Assembly: GCA_947488175.1 (NCBI GenBank)
Contig: CANKYO010000002.1
Coordinates: 248,001-312,000 of the forward strand
Source: an uncultured Paracoccaceae bacterium
Lineage (GTDB): Bacteria; Pseudomonadota; Alphaproteobacteria; Rhodobacterales; Rhodobacteraceae
DNA length: 64,000 nt
Direction: 5' to 3'
The notes under the pieces were generated by a model. The model did no database searches, was not told where the DNA came from, and worked only from the letters and a program-made list of their open reading frames with translations. Positions 39,035 to 48,735 of the stretch are shown one piece after another. Position numbers and translations under genes: made by a program. Each line of letters begins with the position of its first letter. Positions within the stretch are counted from its first letter, which is position 1.

Positions 39035-39679
39035 TCAGCGCAAATCAAGCGCCAGTGCGATCTGATCAAGTGTTGTCACGGGCACTGCTCCGGTCCCGTT
39101 CACTCGATCCGGATCGCCATCAGCCACGTAGCCGAAACAGCGAATGCCAGCGGCCTTGGCCGCGTTGAACCCGGCAGGCATGTCATCAATCATCACCGTT
39201 TCGTCGGGCGTCACACCGGCATCTGCCATGATCCGCAGCAGCATATCCGGTTTCGGCTTGGGGCCGTGATCATGCCCCGTATAAATCCGCCCGGCAAACC
39301 GGTCCCACAGCCCGCTGGGGGTCAGGCTGATCTTCATCTTGGCCACGGGGCCGTTGGATGCGATGGCCCGGCCAATCCCCGCCCCATCCAGCACGTCAAT
39401 CAGATCGAATACGCCGTCGATCACCGGCACATCGTGGCGCAGCGCATCAAAGACGGCGGAGTAGAGATCATCCAGCCAGTTATCTGGCAGGGTTGCACCG
39501 CGCCTCATCGCCTCCTCACCCACCGCCTGGATCGTCCCACCACGAAACAGGCCGGGTATTTCACTCGGCGCCAAGGGCAGGCCGTATTCCGTCAGCTTTT
39601 TCGACAAAACCACATCCGTTAAAGGCTCGGTATCGACCAGCACGCCGTCGCAATCGAAAATCACCAGCTTAGTCGTCAT
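39035..39679 (-). CDS. HAD-family hydrolase (beta-phosphoglucomutase/phosphatase-like)
   Basis: A 214-residue HAD enzyme with all core motifs. Motif I is IFDCDGVLVDTEP, motif II is AIASNGP, motif III is the Lys in GHDHGPKPKPDML, and motif IV is TVMIDDMPAGFNAAKAAG. A helical cap lies after motif I. It resembles PgmB/YniC-type phosphatases acting on sugar phosphates or phosphoglycolate. The substrate is unknown. The start overlaps the rsmD stop by 11 bp, so the two are coupled. Confidence 0.87.
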   Translation of the reverse strand: MTTKLVIFDCDGVLVDTEPLTDVVLSKKLTEYGLPLAPSEIPGLFRGGTIQAVGEEAMRRGATLPDNWLDDLYSAVFDALRHDVPVIDGVFDLIDVLDGAGIGRAIASNGPVAKMKISLTPSGLWDRFAGRIYTGHDHGPKPKPDMLLRIMADAGVTPDETVMIDDMPAGFNAAKAAGIRCFGYVADGDPDRVNGTGAVPVTTLDQIALALDLR

Positions 39680-40226
39680 GGCGCATCACCGTGATCCAAG
39701 TGTCACCATAGCGGCGCTGGTCCAGCTGCATAAAACCGGTTGGCGCAATCTGGGGCTGGCTTTCTTCCCAGACGACCAAGGCACCTTCGGCGACCCAGCC
39801 GCTATTCATTGCGGCGACCAGAGCCTTGCCGCCCAGATCCTGCCCATAAGGCGGATCAAGAAAGACCAAATCGCACGGTTCGCCCTTTGGCAGCTTTGTC
39901 GCCTGTGCTCCGATCAGTGTTGCATCCTCCTGCCTGCGCAGTTTGATGATATTATTGCGGATCAGCTTTTGCGCCACACGGCCACTATCGACAAAACTGG
40001 CATGAGCCGCACCGCGCGACAGCGCCTCCAACCCCAGCGCGCCGGTGCCTGCGAACAGATCAAGCACGCGGGCATCCGTGATTGGGTCACCAAAGCGCCC
40101 GCCTTGTAGCACATTGAACAGGCTTTCGCGCACGCGGTCGGATGTGGGGCGCAGATGCGCGCCGGCATCACCCTTGCCCACGGTCGCCAGCGCCGTGCCG
40201 CGATAGGTGCCGCCGATGATCCTCAC
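39669..40226 (-). CDS. rsmD: 16S rRNA (guanine(966)-N2)-methyltransferase
   Basis: A 185-residue SAM-dependent methyltransferase that modifies G966 of 16S rRNA. The opening MRIIGGTYRGTAL and HLRPTSDRVRESLFNVL are diagnostic. The SAM loop is VLDLFAGTGALGLEALSRGA and the catalytic motif is DLVFLDPPYGQDLGG (DPPY for N2-guanine methylation). Length is normal. Its ATG overlaps the stop of the FAD oxidoreductase gene by 4 bp. Confidence 0.94.
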   Translation of the reverse strand: MRIIGGTYRGTALATVGKGDAGAHLRPTSDRVRESLFNVLQGGRFGDPITDARVLDLFAGTGALGLEALSRGAAHASFVDSGRVAQKLIRNNIIKLRRQEDATLIGAQATKLPKGEPCDLVFLDPPYGQDLGGKALVAAMNSGWVAEGALVVWEESQPQIAPTGFMQLDQRRYGDTWITVMRHDD

Positions 40227-41437
40227 GGGTTTAGCAGTGCTTTCATATCCGTCGCCGGATCTGTGATGACGGCAGGATCGGGGCTGCGCCCTGCTTCGAT
40301 CAGGCGCTTACCGATCATGTAGTTGCGCGGGTCGTTCATGGCGTCCACCGCCAGCAGTTCAGGCCCTTTGTAGTACCAGTTGGACTGCACGCCGGGGGCA
40401 TCGCCCTTGCGCACATAGACATCGGTGTAGCCCCTGTTCAGCCCGGCGATCTGCAGCTTGCAGTCATACTGATCCGACCAGAACCACGGTTTGGGCGTGT
40501 AAGGCACGTCGCGGCCCATGATATTCAGCGCCACCGCCTCTGCCTGATCAATAGCATTGCCGACACTTTCCAGCCGAATACGCTCATCATGAAACAGGCA
40601 AGAAGCGCAGTCACCGGCGGCCCAGATATGCGGATCAGAGGTGCGGCCATAGGCATCGGTGGTGATCCCGTTATCCGCCTCCAGCCCGGCACTGTCTGCA
40701 AGGATCGTCGCGGGTGTGATACCAACACCGACCACGGCGAAATCAAGCTGCAAGATGCTGCCATCGGTCAGCACGGCACCAGAGACATGATCATCGCCCA
40801 GCAACCGGTCCAGCCCCACACCTTCGCGAATGTCGACGTCATGGGATTGGTGTAGCGCCCGGAAATAGTCGGATGTTTCGGGGGCGGCCACGCGCTGCAG
40901 GATGCGGTCAGCTGCCTCGACCAGCGTGACCTCCAATCCCAGCTTGGATGCGACTGCGGCAGCCTCCAGTCCGATATAGCCGCCACCGATGATCAGCACG
41001 CGCCTGTCCGGTTGAAAGGCAGGCACCATGGCATCGGCATCCGCCAGATCACGGACCAGATACAGCCCATCCAGCATCCCCCCGACCTCGGCAGGCAAGG
41101 TGCGCGGATATGCGCCGACCGTCAGCACAAGTTCGTCATAATGCAAGCGCTCATCGCCCGTCAGGGTCACCACCTTTGCGGGGCGGTCGATGCCCACGAC
41201 GCGCGTGTCCAGACGCAGTGTGATGTTGTTGTCGTCGTAGAATTCAACGGGACGCAAATACAGGCGCTCTTCGGCCATTTCCCCAAGTAAATAAGCCTTT
41301 GAGAGCGGCGGGCGCTGATAGGGCGGCACCGTTTCAGCGCCGATCAGGGTAATGTCACCATCAAATCCTTCGGCCCGCAATTTCGCAACGAGCGAGGCGC
41401 CAGCCTGACCGCCGCCAACCACAACCACATGTGTCAC
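40223..41437 (-). CDS. FAD-dependent oxidoreductase (ferredoxin/rubredoxin reductase-like)
   Basis: A 404-residue two-dinucleotide-domain flavoprotein. FAD binding is at VVVVGGGQAGASLVAKLRAEG, the NAD(P)H domain is VLIIGGGYIGLEAAAVASKLG near residue 147, and the second FAD motif is DPHIWAAGDCASC. A C-terminal reductase domain (YWSDQYDCKLQ-type, here WFWSDQYDCKLQIAGL) identifies the rhodocoxin/putidaredoxin reductase group, which passes electrons from NADH to ferredoxins serving P450s or oxygenases. No such partner is adjacent. The start is GTG. It is divergent from the peroxiredoxin gene. Confidence 0.9.
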   Translation of the reverse strand: MTHVVVVGGGQAGASLVAKLRAEGFDGDITLIGAETVPPYQRPPLSKAYLLGEMAEERLYLRPVEFYDDNNITLRLDTRVVGIDRPAKVVTLTGDERLHYDELVLTVGAYPRTLPAEVGGMLDGLYLVRDLADADAMVPAFQPDRRVLIIGGGYIGLEAAAVASKLGLEVTLVEAADRILQRVAAPETSDYFRALHQSHDVDIREGVGLDRLLGDDHVSGAVLTDGSILQLDFAVVGVGITPATILADSAGLEADNGITTDAYGRTSDPHIWAAGDCASCLFHDERIRLESVGNAIDQAEAVALNIMGRDVPYTPKPWFWSDQYDCKLQIAGLNRGYTDVYVRKGDAPGVQSNWYYKGPELLAVDAMNDPRNYMIGKRLIEAGRSPDPAVITDPATDMKALLNP

Positions 41438-41527
41438 GGGAAATCGCCCCTCTTCGCTGGCCCCTTGTTCAGCAGGACTCTATATGGGAAGCGTCGGAAG
41501 ACACAATTACGAACAGGGGCTAATGAG

Positions 41528-42019
41528 ATGACAATCAAAGTGGGTGACACGCTGCCGGACGCGACATTGCTGGTGATGAGCGACGATGGACCAAAACAGG
41601 TGCCGCTGGCCGACAAGGTCAAGGATCGCAAGGTGGTGATTTTCGGGCTACCCGGGGCCTATACCGGCACATGTTCCACAGCCCATGTGCCCAGCTTCAT
41701 GATCACGCATGACGATTTCAAGGCCAAGGGCGTGGACGAGATCATCTGCGTGGCCGTCAACGATCCGTTTGTGATGAAAGCCTGGGGCGACAGTACAAAA
41801 GCCAATGACGTCGGCATCACCATGCTGGCTGACGCCGAAAGTAGCTTCACCACCGCCATCGGCATGAACTTCAGCGCGCCGCCGGTCGGTTTTGTGAACA
41901 GGTCCAAGCGCTATTCGATGCTGGTCGAAAATGGTGAAGTCAAAATCCTGAACGCCGAAAGCAATCCCGGCGAATGCGAGATTTCGGCTGGCGAGACGCT
42001 TCTGGAACAGATGGACTAA
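41528..42019 (+). CDS. Peroxiredoxin, Prx5 type
   Basis: A 163-residue thiol peroxidase that reduces hydrogen peroxide and alkyl hydroperoxides in the cytoplasm. The catalytic block is PGAYTGTCSTAHVPSF, with the peroxidatic Cys. AVNDPFVMKAWG and NFSAPPVGFVNRSKRYSMLVE fit the Prx5/hybrid AhpC group. The ATG at 41528 matches the family N-terminus (TIKVGDTLPDATL). The longer upstream frame is rejected. A strong hairpin terminator follows. Confidence 0.93.
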   Translation: MTIKVGDTLPDATLLVMSDDGPKQVPLADKVKDRKVVIFGLPGAYTGTCSTAHVPSFMITHDDFKAKGVDEIICVAVNDPFVMKAWGDSTKANDVGITMLADAESSFTTAIGMNFSAPPVGFVNRSKRYSMLVENGEVKILNAESNPGECEISAGETLLEQMD

Positions 42020-42028
42020 GTGTGAAGC

Positions 42029-42054
42029 GGGCGGCCAACAGGCCGCCCTTTCTT
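42029..42054. terminator. Bidirectional stem-loop terminator
   Basis: GGGCGGCC (42029-42036) pairs with GGCCGCCC (42041-42048), with an AACA loop and TTTCTTCTT after it. It lies between the convergent peroxiredoxin and MscS genes and ends two bases before the MscS stop. Confidence 0.82.
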
Positions 42055-42055
42055 C

Positions 42056-42901
42056 TTACTCCGAGACGTTGACAATGGTCCGTGTCGGGAAGGGGATGTT
42101 GATTTCGGCTGCATCCAACGCCTCTTTCACCTTCCGTTTCATATCCGCCTGATAAGCGAAGTAATCGCCACTGGCGCACCAGACACGCACCAGAAAATCG
42201 ACCGAACTGCTGCCAAGGTTGTTGACCTGGATAAACGGCTCCGGATCGCTCATGGACCGGGGGTCGGCCATGATTGTCCCGCGGATCACGTCTTCGGCCT
42301 GTTTCAGGTTTACGCCATAACCGACGCCAAAGGTCCATTCGGCCCGGCGGGTCGGGTAGACGGAATAATTGGAAATCGTGTTCCCCCAGACTTCGGAATT
42401 GGGGATGATGATTTGCACATTCCCGATGGACGCCAGTTCAGTGTAGTTCAAGGTGATATCCTTGACCGTCCCCATCTGGCCGTTGACCTCCACAAAATCG
42501 CCGATCTTGATTGGGCGGAAGAACACGATCATCACGCCTGCTGCCACATTGGAAAGCGTGCCCTGCAAGGCCAGACCGATGGCCAAACCAGCCGCACCGA
42601 TGACGGCAATGACAGATGTGGTTTGCACCCCGAATGTGTTCAGCACGAACAAGAACGCAAAGCCGACCACCACGTAACGGACGACATTGCCCAGGAAATT
42701 GAACAGCGTCACATCAAGATGGCTGTACTGTTCGCCTAGCCGGACCAATCGTTTGCGCACCCAGCCGCCAATGATAAAGCCGACGATCAAGATCAGGATC
42801 GCGGCAATTACACTGCCAAAGATCGACGCCAAAAACTCAAGCGTCAATAAATCCGCGATGGTCCGACCATCCCAGATTTCGGTATTCAGTAACTCTTCCA
42901 A
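42056..42901 (-). CDS. Small-conductance mechanosensitive channel (MscS family)
   Basis: A 281-residue MscS-type channel that relieves osmotic stress. Hydrophobic helices lie in the first 120 residues, then the pore helix TM3 (IGAAGLAIGLALQGTLSNVAAGVMIVFFRPIKIGDFVEVNG), then the beta domain and C-terminal domain. The likely start is TTG at 42901: GGAG six bases upstream is provided by the end of phhB, one base past the phhB stop. ATGs further upstream (42922, 42946) lack a ribosome site. The gene is the last of a minus-strand operon. Confidence 0.88.
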   Translation of the reverse strand: MEELLNTEIWDGRTIADLLTLEFLASIFGSVIAAILILIVGFIIGGWVRKRLVRLGEQYSHLDVTLFNFLGNVVRYVVVGFAFLFVLNTFGVQTTSVIAVIGAAGLAIGLALQGTLSNVAAGVMIVFFRPIKIGDFVEVNGQMGTVKDITLNYTELASIGNVQIIIPNSEVWGNTISNYSVYPTRRAEWTFGVGYGVNLKQAEDVIRGTIMADPRSMSDPEPFIQVNNLGSSSVDFLVRVWCASGDYFAYQADMKRKVKEALDAAEINIPFPTRTIVNVSE

Positions 42902-42902
42902 C

Positions 42903-43202
42903 TTATTCTCCTGCGAGCGCATCCAGTTTTGCGCCCAGTTTTGCATCCAGCGCCGACAGACCATCGGCGTCGTGGGTGGTCAAGGTCACCTCGACCGTCT
43001 TGTAAACATTCGACCACTCTGGATGATGGTTCCACTTTTCGGCCCAGATGGCGGCCTTTGTCATGAACCCGAATGCCTCGACAAAGTTCCGGAACACAAA
43101 TGTCTTGTGGATCGCGTCGCGCCCGCTGACCAGTTCCCAGCCATTGTTAAGCAGGGGTTTGATCTGTTCGTCCCGTTCAGTCTCGGTCAGTTTGTCGGTC
43201 AT
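42903..43202 (-). CDS. phhB: 4a-hydroxytetrahydrobiopterin dehydratase
   Basis: A 99-residue pterin-4a-carbinolamine dehydratase that recycles the pterin cofactor after aromatic amino acid hydroxylation. The hallmark is [31 protein letters not shown], with the active-site His-His and a late His. Its ATG overlaps the stop of the DUF482 gene by 4 bp, and its own tail carries the ribosome site for MscS. No phenylalanine hydroxylase is in the window. Confidence 0.92.
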   Translation of the reverse strand: MTDKLTETERDEQIKPLLNNGWELVSGRDAIHKTFVFRNFVEAFGFMTKAAIWAEKWNHHPEWSNVYKTVEVTLTTHDADGLSALDAKLGAKLDALAGE

Positions 43203-44383
43203 TGGTGGTCCTCCTGATGGGATTTGCGGAAAGGTCCGTAACTGGTCAGCACCTCGATCTCGTGATCCACCGCATTGCGTTCGGCGTCAAGATAGCGGGC
43301 GACGGCATCGCGGAACCCTGGATCGCCAAACCAATGGAGTGAATGGGTGGGGGTGGGCAGGTAGCCACGGGCGAGCTTGTGTTCACCCTGGGCGCCCGCT
43401 TCCACCCCACCCAGCCGATGCCGGATGGCAAAGTCGATGGCCCGGTAGTAACACAGCTCAAAATGCAGGCAGGCGTGGTGTTCGGTGCAGCCCCAGTAGC
43501 GGCCGAACAGCGTGTCGCGCCCAATGAAATTCAGCGCCCCGGCCACGGGCCGCCCATCCCGGATCGCCAGCACCATCAGAATGTCGTTCCGCATGGTCTG
43601 GTGGGCAAAGTGAAAGAAGTTGCGGGTCAGATAGGGCGTACCCCATTTCCGGTTCCCGGTGTCCTGATAGAATTGCCAGAACGCATCCCAATGTTCCGGC
43701 TGGATCGCGTCACCGGTCAATTCCACAATCTCTCCGCCAAAGGCATTCGCCTGCTGGCGTTCCTTGCGGATGTTCTTGCGCTTGCGGCTGGAAAGCGAGG
43801 ACAGAAAATCATCAAATGTCCCGTAGCCATCATTGACCCAGTGAAACTGCTGCCCGACCCGGTGCAGCAATCCCATTTCAGCGCCAGCAATCGCTTCAGC
43901 TTCGGTGCAGAAGGTGGCATGGACCGATGACAGCTCGTTATCCGCAGCGATTTGAATCGCCCCCTGGATGAGGGCGGACATGCCCGCCGCCTCGTATCCG
44001 GGGCGGGTCAGAAACCGGCGGCCCGTGGCAGGCGTAAATGGCACGGCTATTTGCAGCTTTGGATAATAACGACCACCCGCACTCTCATATGCATGGGCCC
44101 AATTGTGGTCGAAGATGTACTCGCCCTGGCTGTGCCCCTTTGCATAAAGCGGGGCGACGGCAGCGATCTGTCCGTCGATCCTGGCCGTCAGATAGCGGGG
44201 CTGCCAGCCGGTGCCAGGCCCGACTGATCCGCTGTCTTCCAAGGCTTTGAGGAAACGGTGGGTCGTGAACGGGTCATCGGGCCGTCCATCCGTCGCCTCC
44301 GGGCAGGCGCAGGCGTCCCAATCGGCGGGGTCGATCCCGCTGATGCTGCCGTGGGCTGCAATTTCGGTGGGTGTGTCATCCAT
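43199..44383 (-). CDS. DUF482 / GNAT-fold (peptidogalycan biosynthesis-like) protein
   Basis: A 394-residue protein of the DUF482 (COG3146) family, which has a double GNAT/FemAB-like fold. Signature pieces are [49 protein letters not shown] and [26 protein letters not shown]. Members are proposed N-acyl or peptidyl transferases, but the substrate is not known. The gene starts 31 bp past the stop of the GDPD gene and overlaps phhB at its end. Confidence 0.86.
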   Translation of the reverse strand: MDDTPTEIAAHGSISGIDPADWDACACPEATDGRPDDPFTTHRFLKALEDSGSVGPGTGWQPRYLTARIDGQIAAVAPLYAKGHSQGEYIFDHNWAHAYESAGGRYYPKLQIAVPFTPATGRRFLTRPGYEAAGMSALIQGAIQIAADNELSSVHATFCTEAEAIAGAEMGLLHRVGQQFHWVNDGYGTFDDFLSSLSSRKRKNIRKERQQANAFGGEIVELTGDAIQPEHWDAFWQFYQDTGNRKWGTPYLTRNFFHFAHQTMRNDILMVLAIRDGRPVAGALNFIGRDTLFGRYWGCTEHHACLHFELCYYRAIDFAIRHRLGGVEAGAQGEHKLARGYLPTPTHSLHWFGDPGFRDAVARYLDAERNAVDHEIEVLTSYGPFRKSHQEDHQ

Positions 44384-44414
44384 GGGGGTTTACTTGGGGG
44401 GCTGTGGGCCGCCG

Positions 44415-45167
44415 TCAAGCCAGATAGCCCTCAAAGGTGACATTATCCACGATCCGCCGCGCTTCAGCCTCAGCGGCGGCGCTACGGATCGTCCAGCAAA
44501 GGATCGCGGCCCCCTGATGTTTGAGCTCCGCGACACGAGGCCGGTCCAGATCACCGGCCTCATGACTGATGAAACAGGTCCCGACACGGTCATAATCCGG
44601 GATGTCGCGCAACCTGTCCCGGATTTGATCCGGGACCTCTGGCCAGAACTGCGCCTGATAGCTTGAGGTGACAAGGCCGCGCGGAATATCCGGTGCCAGT
44701 TCGGCCAGCTTGGTGACACTGTGCGGATTGAACGACATCAGGGCGACATCGCCAGCATATGGCTTCAGCGCATCCGCCGTTGCCTGCTCCAGCGGCCCGA
44801 TATCCGGCCCCATCCCGCCATCCTGATCCTTGATCTCGATCAGCAAGGGCACACGACCGTCGACCAGCGCCAGCACATCCTCCAATGAAGGGATCGTACC
44901 GCCATCATCGGTCAGCTCGATCGCCTCTAATCCGGCGCGGGTACGGGCGCGCACTGCGCCGTCCTGGGCAGTCAACCGATCCAGCACATCATCGTGAAAA
45001 ACCATGGCGTGACCATCGGCGGTCAGTTGCACATCCATCTCGATGCCATAACCAGCCTCAATAGCCGCCTTGATCGATTTCATGCTGTTTTCGACCCGGC
45101 CCGCCTTGCGGTCATGCAAGGCGCGGTGGGCAATAGGGCGATCAAAGAATGCGGCAGGCAGGCTCAT
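44415..45167 (-). CDS. Glycerophosphodiester phosphodiesterase family protein
   Basis: A 250-residue GDPD-family TIM barrel. Catalytic residues are visible in IAHRALHD (His), GYGIEMDVQLTADGHAMVFHDDVLDRLT (Glu, Asp, His) and LLIEIKDQ. These enzymes hydrolyse glycerophosphodiesters to glycerol-3-phosphate and an alcohol. No signal peptide is seen, so it acts in the cytoplasm. The start overlaps the RidA-like stop by 4 bp. Pairing of these two genes is common in Rhodobacterales. Confidence 0.88.
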   Translation of the reverse strand: MSLPAAFFDRPIAHRALHDRKAGRVENSMKSIKAAIEAGYGIEMDVQLTADGHAMVFHDDVLDRLTAQDGAVRARTRAGLEAIELTDDGGTIPSLEDVLALVDGRVPLLIEIKDQDGGMGPDIGPLEQATADALKPYAGDVALMSFNPHSVTKLAELAPDIPRGLVTSSYQAQFWPEVPDQIRDRLRDIPDYDRVGTCFISHEAGDLDRPRVAELKHQGAAILCWTIRSAAAEAEARRIVDNVTFEGYLA

Positions 45168-45634
45168 TTGATCTGAAAGATTGCTTCGATCTCGACCGCG
45201 ACGCCCAGCGGCAGGCTGGCCGCGCTGACAGCGGCGCGGGCATGGCGGCCCTTGTCACCCAGCGCCGCCACAAAGAAATCCGACGCCCCGTTGATCACCT
45301 TGGGCTGATCAACGAAGTCAGGGGTGGAGTTCACGAAACCGGTCAACTTGACCACGCGCACCAGCCGATCAATGTCGCCATCGCAGGCCACTTTGAGCTG
45401 CGTCAACAGGGAAATGGCGCAGAGCCTTGCCGCCTCGGCCCCTTGTTCCAGCGTAAAATCAGCACCAACGACTCCTTTCACCGGGCCGTTTTCGTCCTGC
45501 GAAATCTGGCCTGAGACATAAACCATGTCGCTCACGGTGACGAAGGGCAGGTAGTTGCCAGCGGCCTTGGGTGCTGCACCCATATCCGGCAAGGTCACGC
45601 CAAGTTCCGCCAGTTTGCTTTCAATCGCGCTCAT
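45164..45634 (-). CDS. RidA/YjgF-family protein
   Basis: A 156-residue member of the RidA/YER057c/UK114 superfamily, of the longer type. It shows YLPFVTVSDMVYVSGQIS, CAISLLTQLKVACDGDIDRLVRVVKLTGFVNS and a C-terminal ASLPLGVAVEIEAIFQ. The catalytic Arg of true RidA (in the ARSAV-type motif) is replaced in HARAAVSAASLP, where an Arg is nearby, so deaminase activity on enamines or imines is possible but unproven. ATG 45634 has GGAGG upstream, which excludes the longer frame. Confidence 0.86.
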   Translation of the reverse strand: MSAIESKLAELGVTLPDMGAAPKAAGNYLPFVTVSDMVYVSGQISQDENGPVKGVVGADFTLEQGAEAARLCAISLLTQLKVACDGDIDRLVRVVKLTGFVNSTPDFVDQPKVINGASDFFVAALGDKGRHARAAVSAASLPLGVAVEIEAIFQIK

Positions 45635-45685
45635 TGCATCCTCCATTGTTGCCCGGACGCTAGCGGGCAACGCAGACAGGTGCAA

Positions 45686-46999
45686 TCAGGACTCGCGGAA
45701 GGCCTTGGCAAAATAATCGGCCAACGGTTTGAGGAGATACTGCATCGGGCTTCGTTCGGCGGTCCGCACAAAGGCCTCCACCGGCATACCGGGGATCAGG
45801 GTCATGTCGGACGGCAGTTTATCTATCTCGCCTTCGTTCAATTGCACCTCGGCCCGGTAGTAGGACAGACCAGAATTCTCGTTCTGAAAGGCGTCAGCCG
45901 AGATCAGGGTGACTTCGCCTTTCAGCTCGGGCGTGCGACGTTGATCAAATGCGGAAAAACGCAAGGTGACCTCCTGACCCAGATGGATCTGGTCGATATC
46001 GATAACCTGCACTTCTGTGGCAATCACTAGCGGACGGTCCTGCGGGATCAGGAACAGGACCGGGTCTGCAGGCCGGATCACCGATTGTTCGGCAAAGACC
46101 TGCAAGCCATAGACGATACCCGAAACGGGTGCGCGAATATCCAGACGATCCAACTGGCGACGCAGTGTGCGGCGGCGCTCCGACAGTTCCAGCTCGTTGA
46201 ATTGCAGGTCGCGCAGACGGGTGATCGCCTCTTCCCTCCGGCTGGTGGATAGGCCGAGGATCTGGATCTCAATCTCGGTCATGCGTTCGGCGGCCTGGGC
46301 GGCTTGTGCTGTCAACTCGCCCACGCGGCCCAACAGATCGGCCTCTTCCCGTTGCAGGGCCAAAACCCGGCTGGCCTGGGCTAAACCCCGATCCAGAAGG
46401 CTTTGCTGGTCGGTCAGTTCCCGTGCAATCAAATCGCGCTGGGTCGATAGTGCGGTCTGTTGCGCCTCGATCCCATTCAGCTGGCTGGCGATCTGCGCCC
46501 GCTGCTGCGTCAACTGCTCGACCGCCCGTTTGCTCGACTCCAGCCGTGCCTCAAACAGACGGATCTGGCCATTGATCAGTGTTTCTGCATCGGCGTTGTC
46601 AGCCTCCAGCAGAACCGCATCAAAGACGGGGCGGTCCAGATTGTCACGCTCTGCCTCAAGACGGCCGCGGCGGGCCAGAATTTCAAACAACTGGCCTTCG
46701 ACGACGGCCAGTTCCGATTGCAGGACTGACGGATCAAGCCGGATCAACAGAGTGCCGGCCTCGACGGTATCGCCCTCATCCACCAGAATTTCCTCGACCA
46801 CACCGCCATCGGGGTGCTGGACAACCTGACGGTTGCGATCGACCTCGATCTGGCCCGATGTGATAACCGCCCCTGTAATCTGGGCCATGACCGACCATGT
46901 GCCAAACCCGCCGACAAGGATCACCAAAGCGATCAGGCCGACGGTCATATGACGCTTGGCCGACCAGCGGGTGCTTAGCGCATCGCGTTGCTGGTTCAT
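45686..46999 (-). CDS. HlyD-family type I secretion periplasmic adaptor
   Basis: A 437-residue membrane fusion protein (HlyD/PrtE type). An N-terminal transmembrane helix (about residues 20-40) is followed by a split lipoyl domain (VQHPDGGVVEEILVDEGDTVEAGTLLIRLDP) and a long coiled-coil hairpin (about residues 110-280, rich in Glu, Arg and Leu heptads). A beta-barrel C-terminus carries the conserved tail LTLIPGMPVEAFVRTAERSPMQYLLKPL. It joins the ABC exporter to a TolC-like pore. ATG overlaps the stop of the ABC gene by 4 bp. Confidence 0.93.
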   Translation of the reverse strand: MNQQRDALSTRWSAKRHMTVGLIALVILVGGFGTWSVMAQITGAVITSGQIEVDRNRQVVQHPDGGVVEEILVDEGDTVEAGTLLIRLDPSVLQSELAVVEGQLFEILARRGRLEAERDNLDRPVFDAVLLEADNADAETLINGQIRLFEARLESSKRAVEQLTQQRAQIASQLNGIEAQQTALSTQRDLIARELTDQQSLLDRGLAQASRVLALQREEADLLGRVGELTAQAAQAAERMTEIEIQILGLSTSRREEAITRLRDLQFNELELSERRRTLRRQLDRLDIRAPVSGIVYGLQVFAEQSVIRPADPVLFLIPQDRPLVIATEVQVIDIDQIHLGQEVTLRFSAFDQRRTPELKGEVTLISADAFQNENSGLSYYRAEVQLNEGEIDKLPSDMTLIPGMPVEAFVRTAERSPMQYLLKPLADYFAKAFRES

Positions 47000-48735
47000 G
47001 ACACACCCCCGGTCTTGCCAACGCTTTTCTGGATTTCCTTATGGTTCTTGACCATTTCGGCCAGTACCTCGTCCTTGGGGCCAAAGGCACGGCGGGCACC
47101 GCCTTCGATCACCAGCAATGTGTCGCATTCCTGAATGGCCGCCGGGCGATGCGCCATGATGAACACAACCTTACCTTCGGATTTCAGTGTCTTGATCGCC
47201 TTGTTCAGCGCCGCCGATCCATCATTGTCGAGGTTCGAGTTCGGCTCATCCAGCACCAGCACAACAGGATCACCATACATGGCCCGCGCAAGACCGATGC
47301 GCTGGATCTGACCACCCGACAAACGGCCCGTATTACTGGTCACGCGTGTGTCATAGCCGTCGGGCAGTTTCAGGATCATCTCGTGCGCAGCGGCCTTTTT
47401 TGCGGCTTTCACCACGGCCGCATCGTCGGGCTGCATCGACATCCGGGCGATGTTTTCCTTGATCGTGCCGTCAAACAACTGCACGCGCTGCGGTAGATAG
47501 CCGATATGCTGGCCCAGCACGTCAGGGTCATATTGATCAAGCGCGGCCCCATCCAGACGGATCTTGCCGCCAGCAGGTTGCCATACGCCGGTCAGCACAC
47601 GGGCGAGCGTCGATTTCCCGGCACCAGACGTACCGATAACACCGACAGCCATACCCGGTTTGATATCAAAGCTGATCAGACGCAGTGATGCCTGCTTTTC
47701 ACCTGGTGGAACCACAGTCACCTGATCGGCGATCAGACGGGCCTTGGGTTTAGGCAATTGCGTACGCTGCTCTTCCTCGCCCACCGACCCCAACAGGATG
47801 CACAGTTTGCGCCAGCCTTCGCGGCCCTTTTGGAACACAGCCCACTGGCCCACGATCATCTCGATAGGAGCAAGTGCGCGGCCAAGCAGGATGGAACCGG
47901 CAATCATCGCACCGGGCGACAGTTCGTTCAGCAGCACCAGATAGGCACCCAGACCCAGCATCGCGGATTGCAGAAACAGGCGGAACGCCTTGGTCAGCGA
48001 CGTGAATGTGCCAGAGGCATCAGCCGCCCCGATCGTGGCATCAAGCGATTTGCCACGGGCCAGTTGCCAGCGGTCAAACGCAGCCCCGCGCATCCCCAGC
48101 GAATGGACCATCTCGCTTTCGCCGCGTATCTGCGTGCCCAATTGTTCCGAGGCAAATGACGCCGCATTCGCTGCTTCAAGCGGTTTGCGGGTGGTCAACT
48201 GATTCAGGATCGCGACGGCAACCAGAATGGCACCGCCAACCAATGCCAGAACACCCATCGTAGGGTGAAAGATGAAAATGCCCCAGATGAAAAGGGGCGT
48301 CCAAGGCAAATCAAACAGGGCCATCAAGGCCGGCGATGTGATCAGGCGCTGGGTCGCTTCCAGATCGCGCAGGCCGGTTGCGGCCTCGCGCGGGGCGCGG
48401 TTCAGCGTCGTGGCTTTCAGGACGGCGCTGAAAACGCGTCGGTCCAGACGGGCCTGAAACCGAGCCCCGACCCGGCCCATCACGCGGCCACGGACAAAAT
48501 CCAGAATACCCATCATGGTATAGAGAAACGCAACCAGCGCGGTCAGGAAAAACAGCGTCTCGAACGACCGCGAGCTAAGCACCCGGTCGTAAACGCTCAG
48601 CATATAAAGCGGACCGGTTAGCATCAGCAGGTTCACGAAAAAGCTGAAGATCGCAACCATCCAATATAAATGACGGCTTTCGCGGCGCGCCTCGATCAGT
48701 TCGGCCTCGCCCTTGGCTTTGACTTCGTCCAACAT
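46996..48735 (-). CDS. Type I secretion system permease/ATPase
   Basis: A 579-residue ABC exporter of the PrtD/HlyB type without an N-terminal C39 peptidase domain. Residues 20-310 form six membrane helices. The nucleotide domain has Walker A GTSGAGKST, signature LSGGQIQRIGLARAM, Walker B VLVLDEPNSNLD and H-loop IMAHRP. It powers one-step export of a C-terminal-signal protein, typically an RTX protein. No RTX gene is nearby, so the cargo is unassigned. GGGG precedes the ATG. Confidence 0.94.
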   Translation of the reverse strand: MLDEVKAKGEAELIEARRESRHLYWMVAIFSFFVNLLMLTGPLYMLSVYDRVLSSRSFETLFFLTALVAFLYTMMGILDFVRGRVMGRVGARFQARLDRRVFSAVLKATTLNRAPREAATGLRDLEATQRLITSPALMALFDLPWTPLFIWGIFIFHPTMGVLALVGGAILVAVAILNQLTTRKPLEAANAASFASEQLGTQIRGESEMVHSLGMRGAAFDRWQLARGKSLDATIGAADASGTFTSLTKAFRLFLQSAMLGLGAYLVLLNELSPGAMIAGSILLGRALAPIEMIVGQWAVFQKGREGWRKLCILLGSVGEEEQRTQLPKPKARLIADQVTVVPPGEKQASLRLISFDIKPGMAVGVIGTSGAGKSTLARVLTGVWQPAGGKIRLDGAALDQYDPDVLGQHIGYLPQRVQLFDGTIKENIARMSMQPDDAAVVKAAKKAAAHEMILKLPDGYDTRVTSNTGRLSGGQIQRIGLARAMYGDPVVLVLDEPNSNLDNDGSAALNKAIKTLKSEGKVVFIMAHRPAAIQECDTLLVIEGGARRAFGPKDEVLAEMVKNHKEIQKSVGKTGGVS

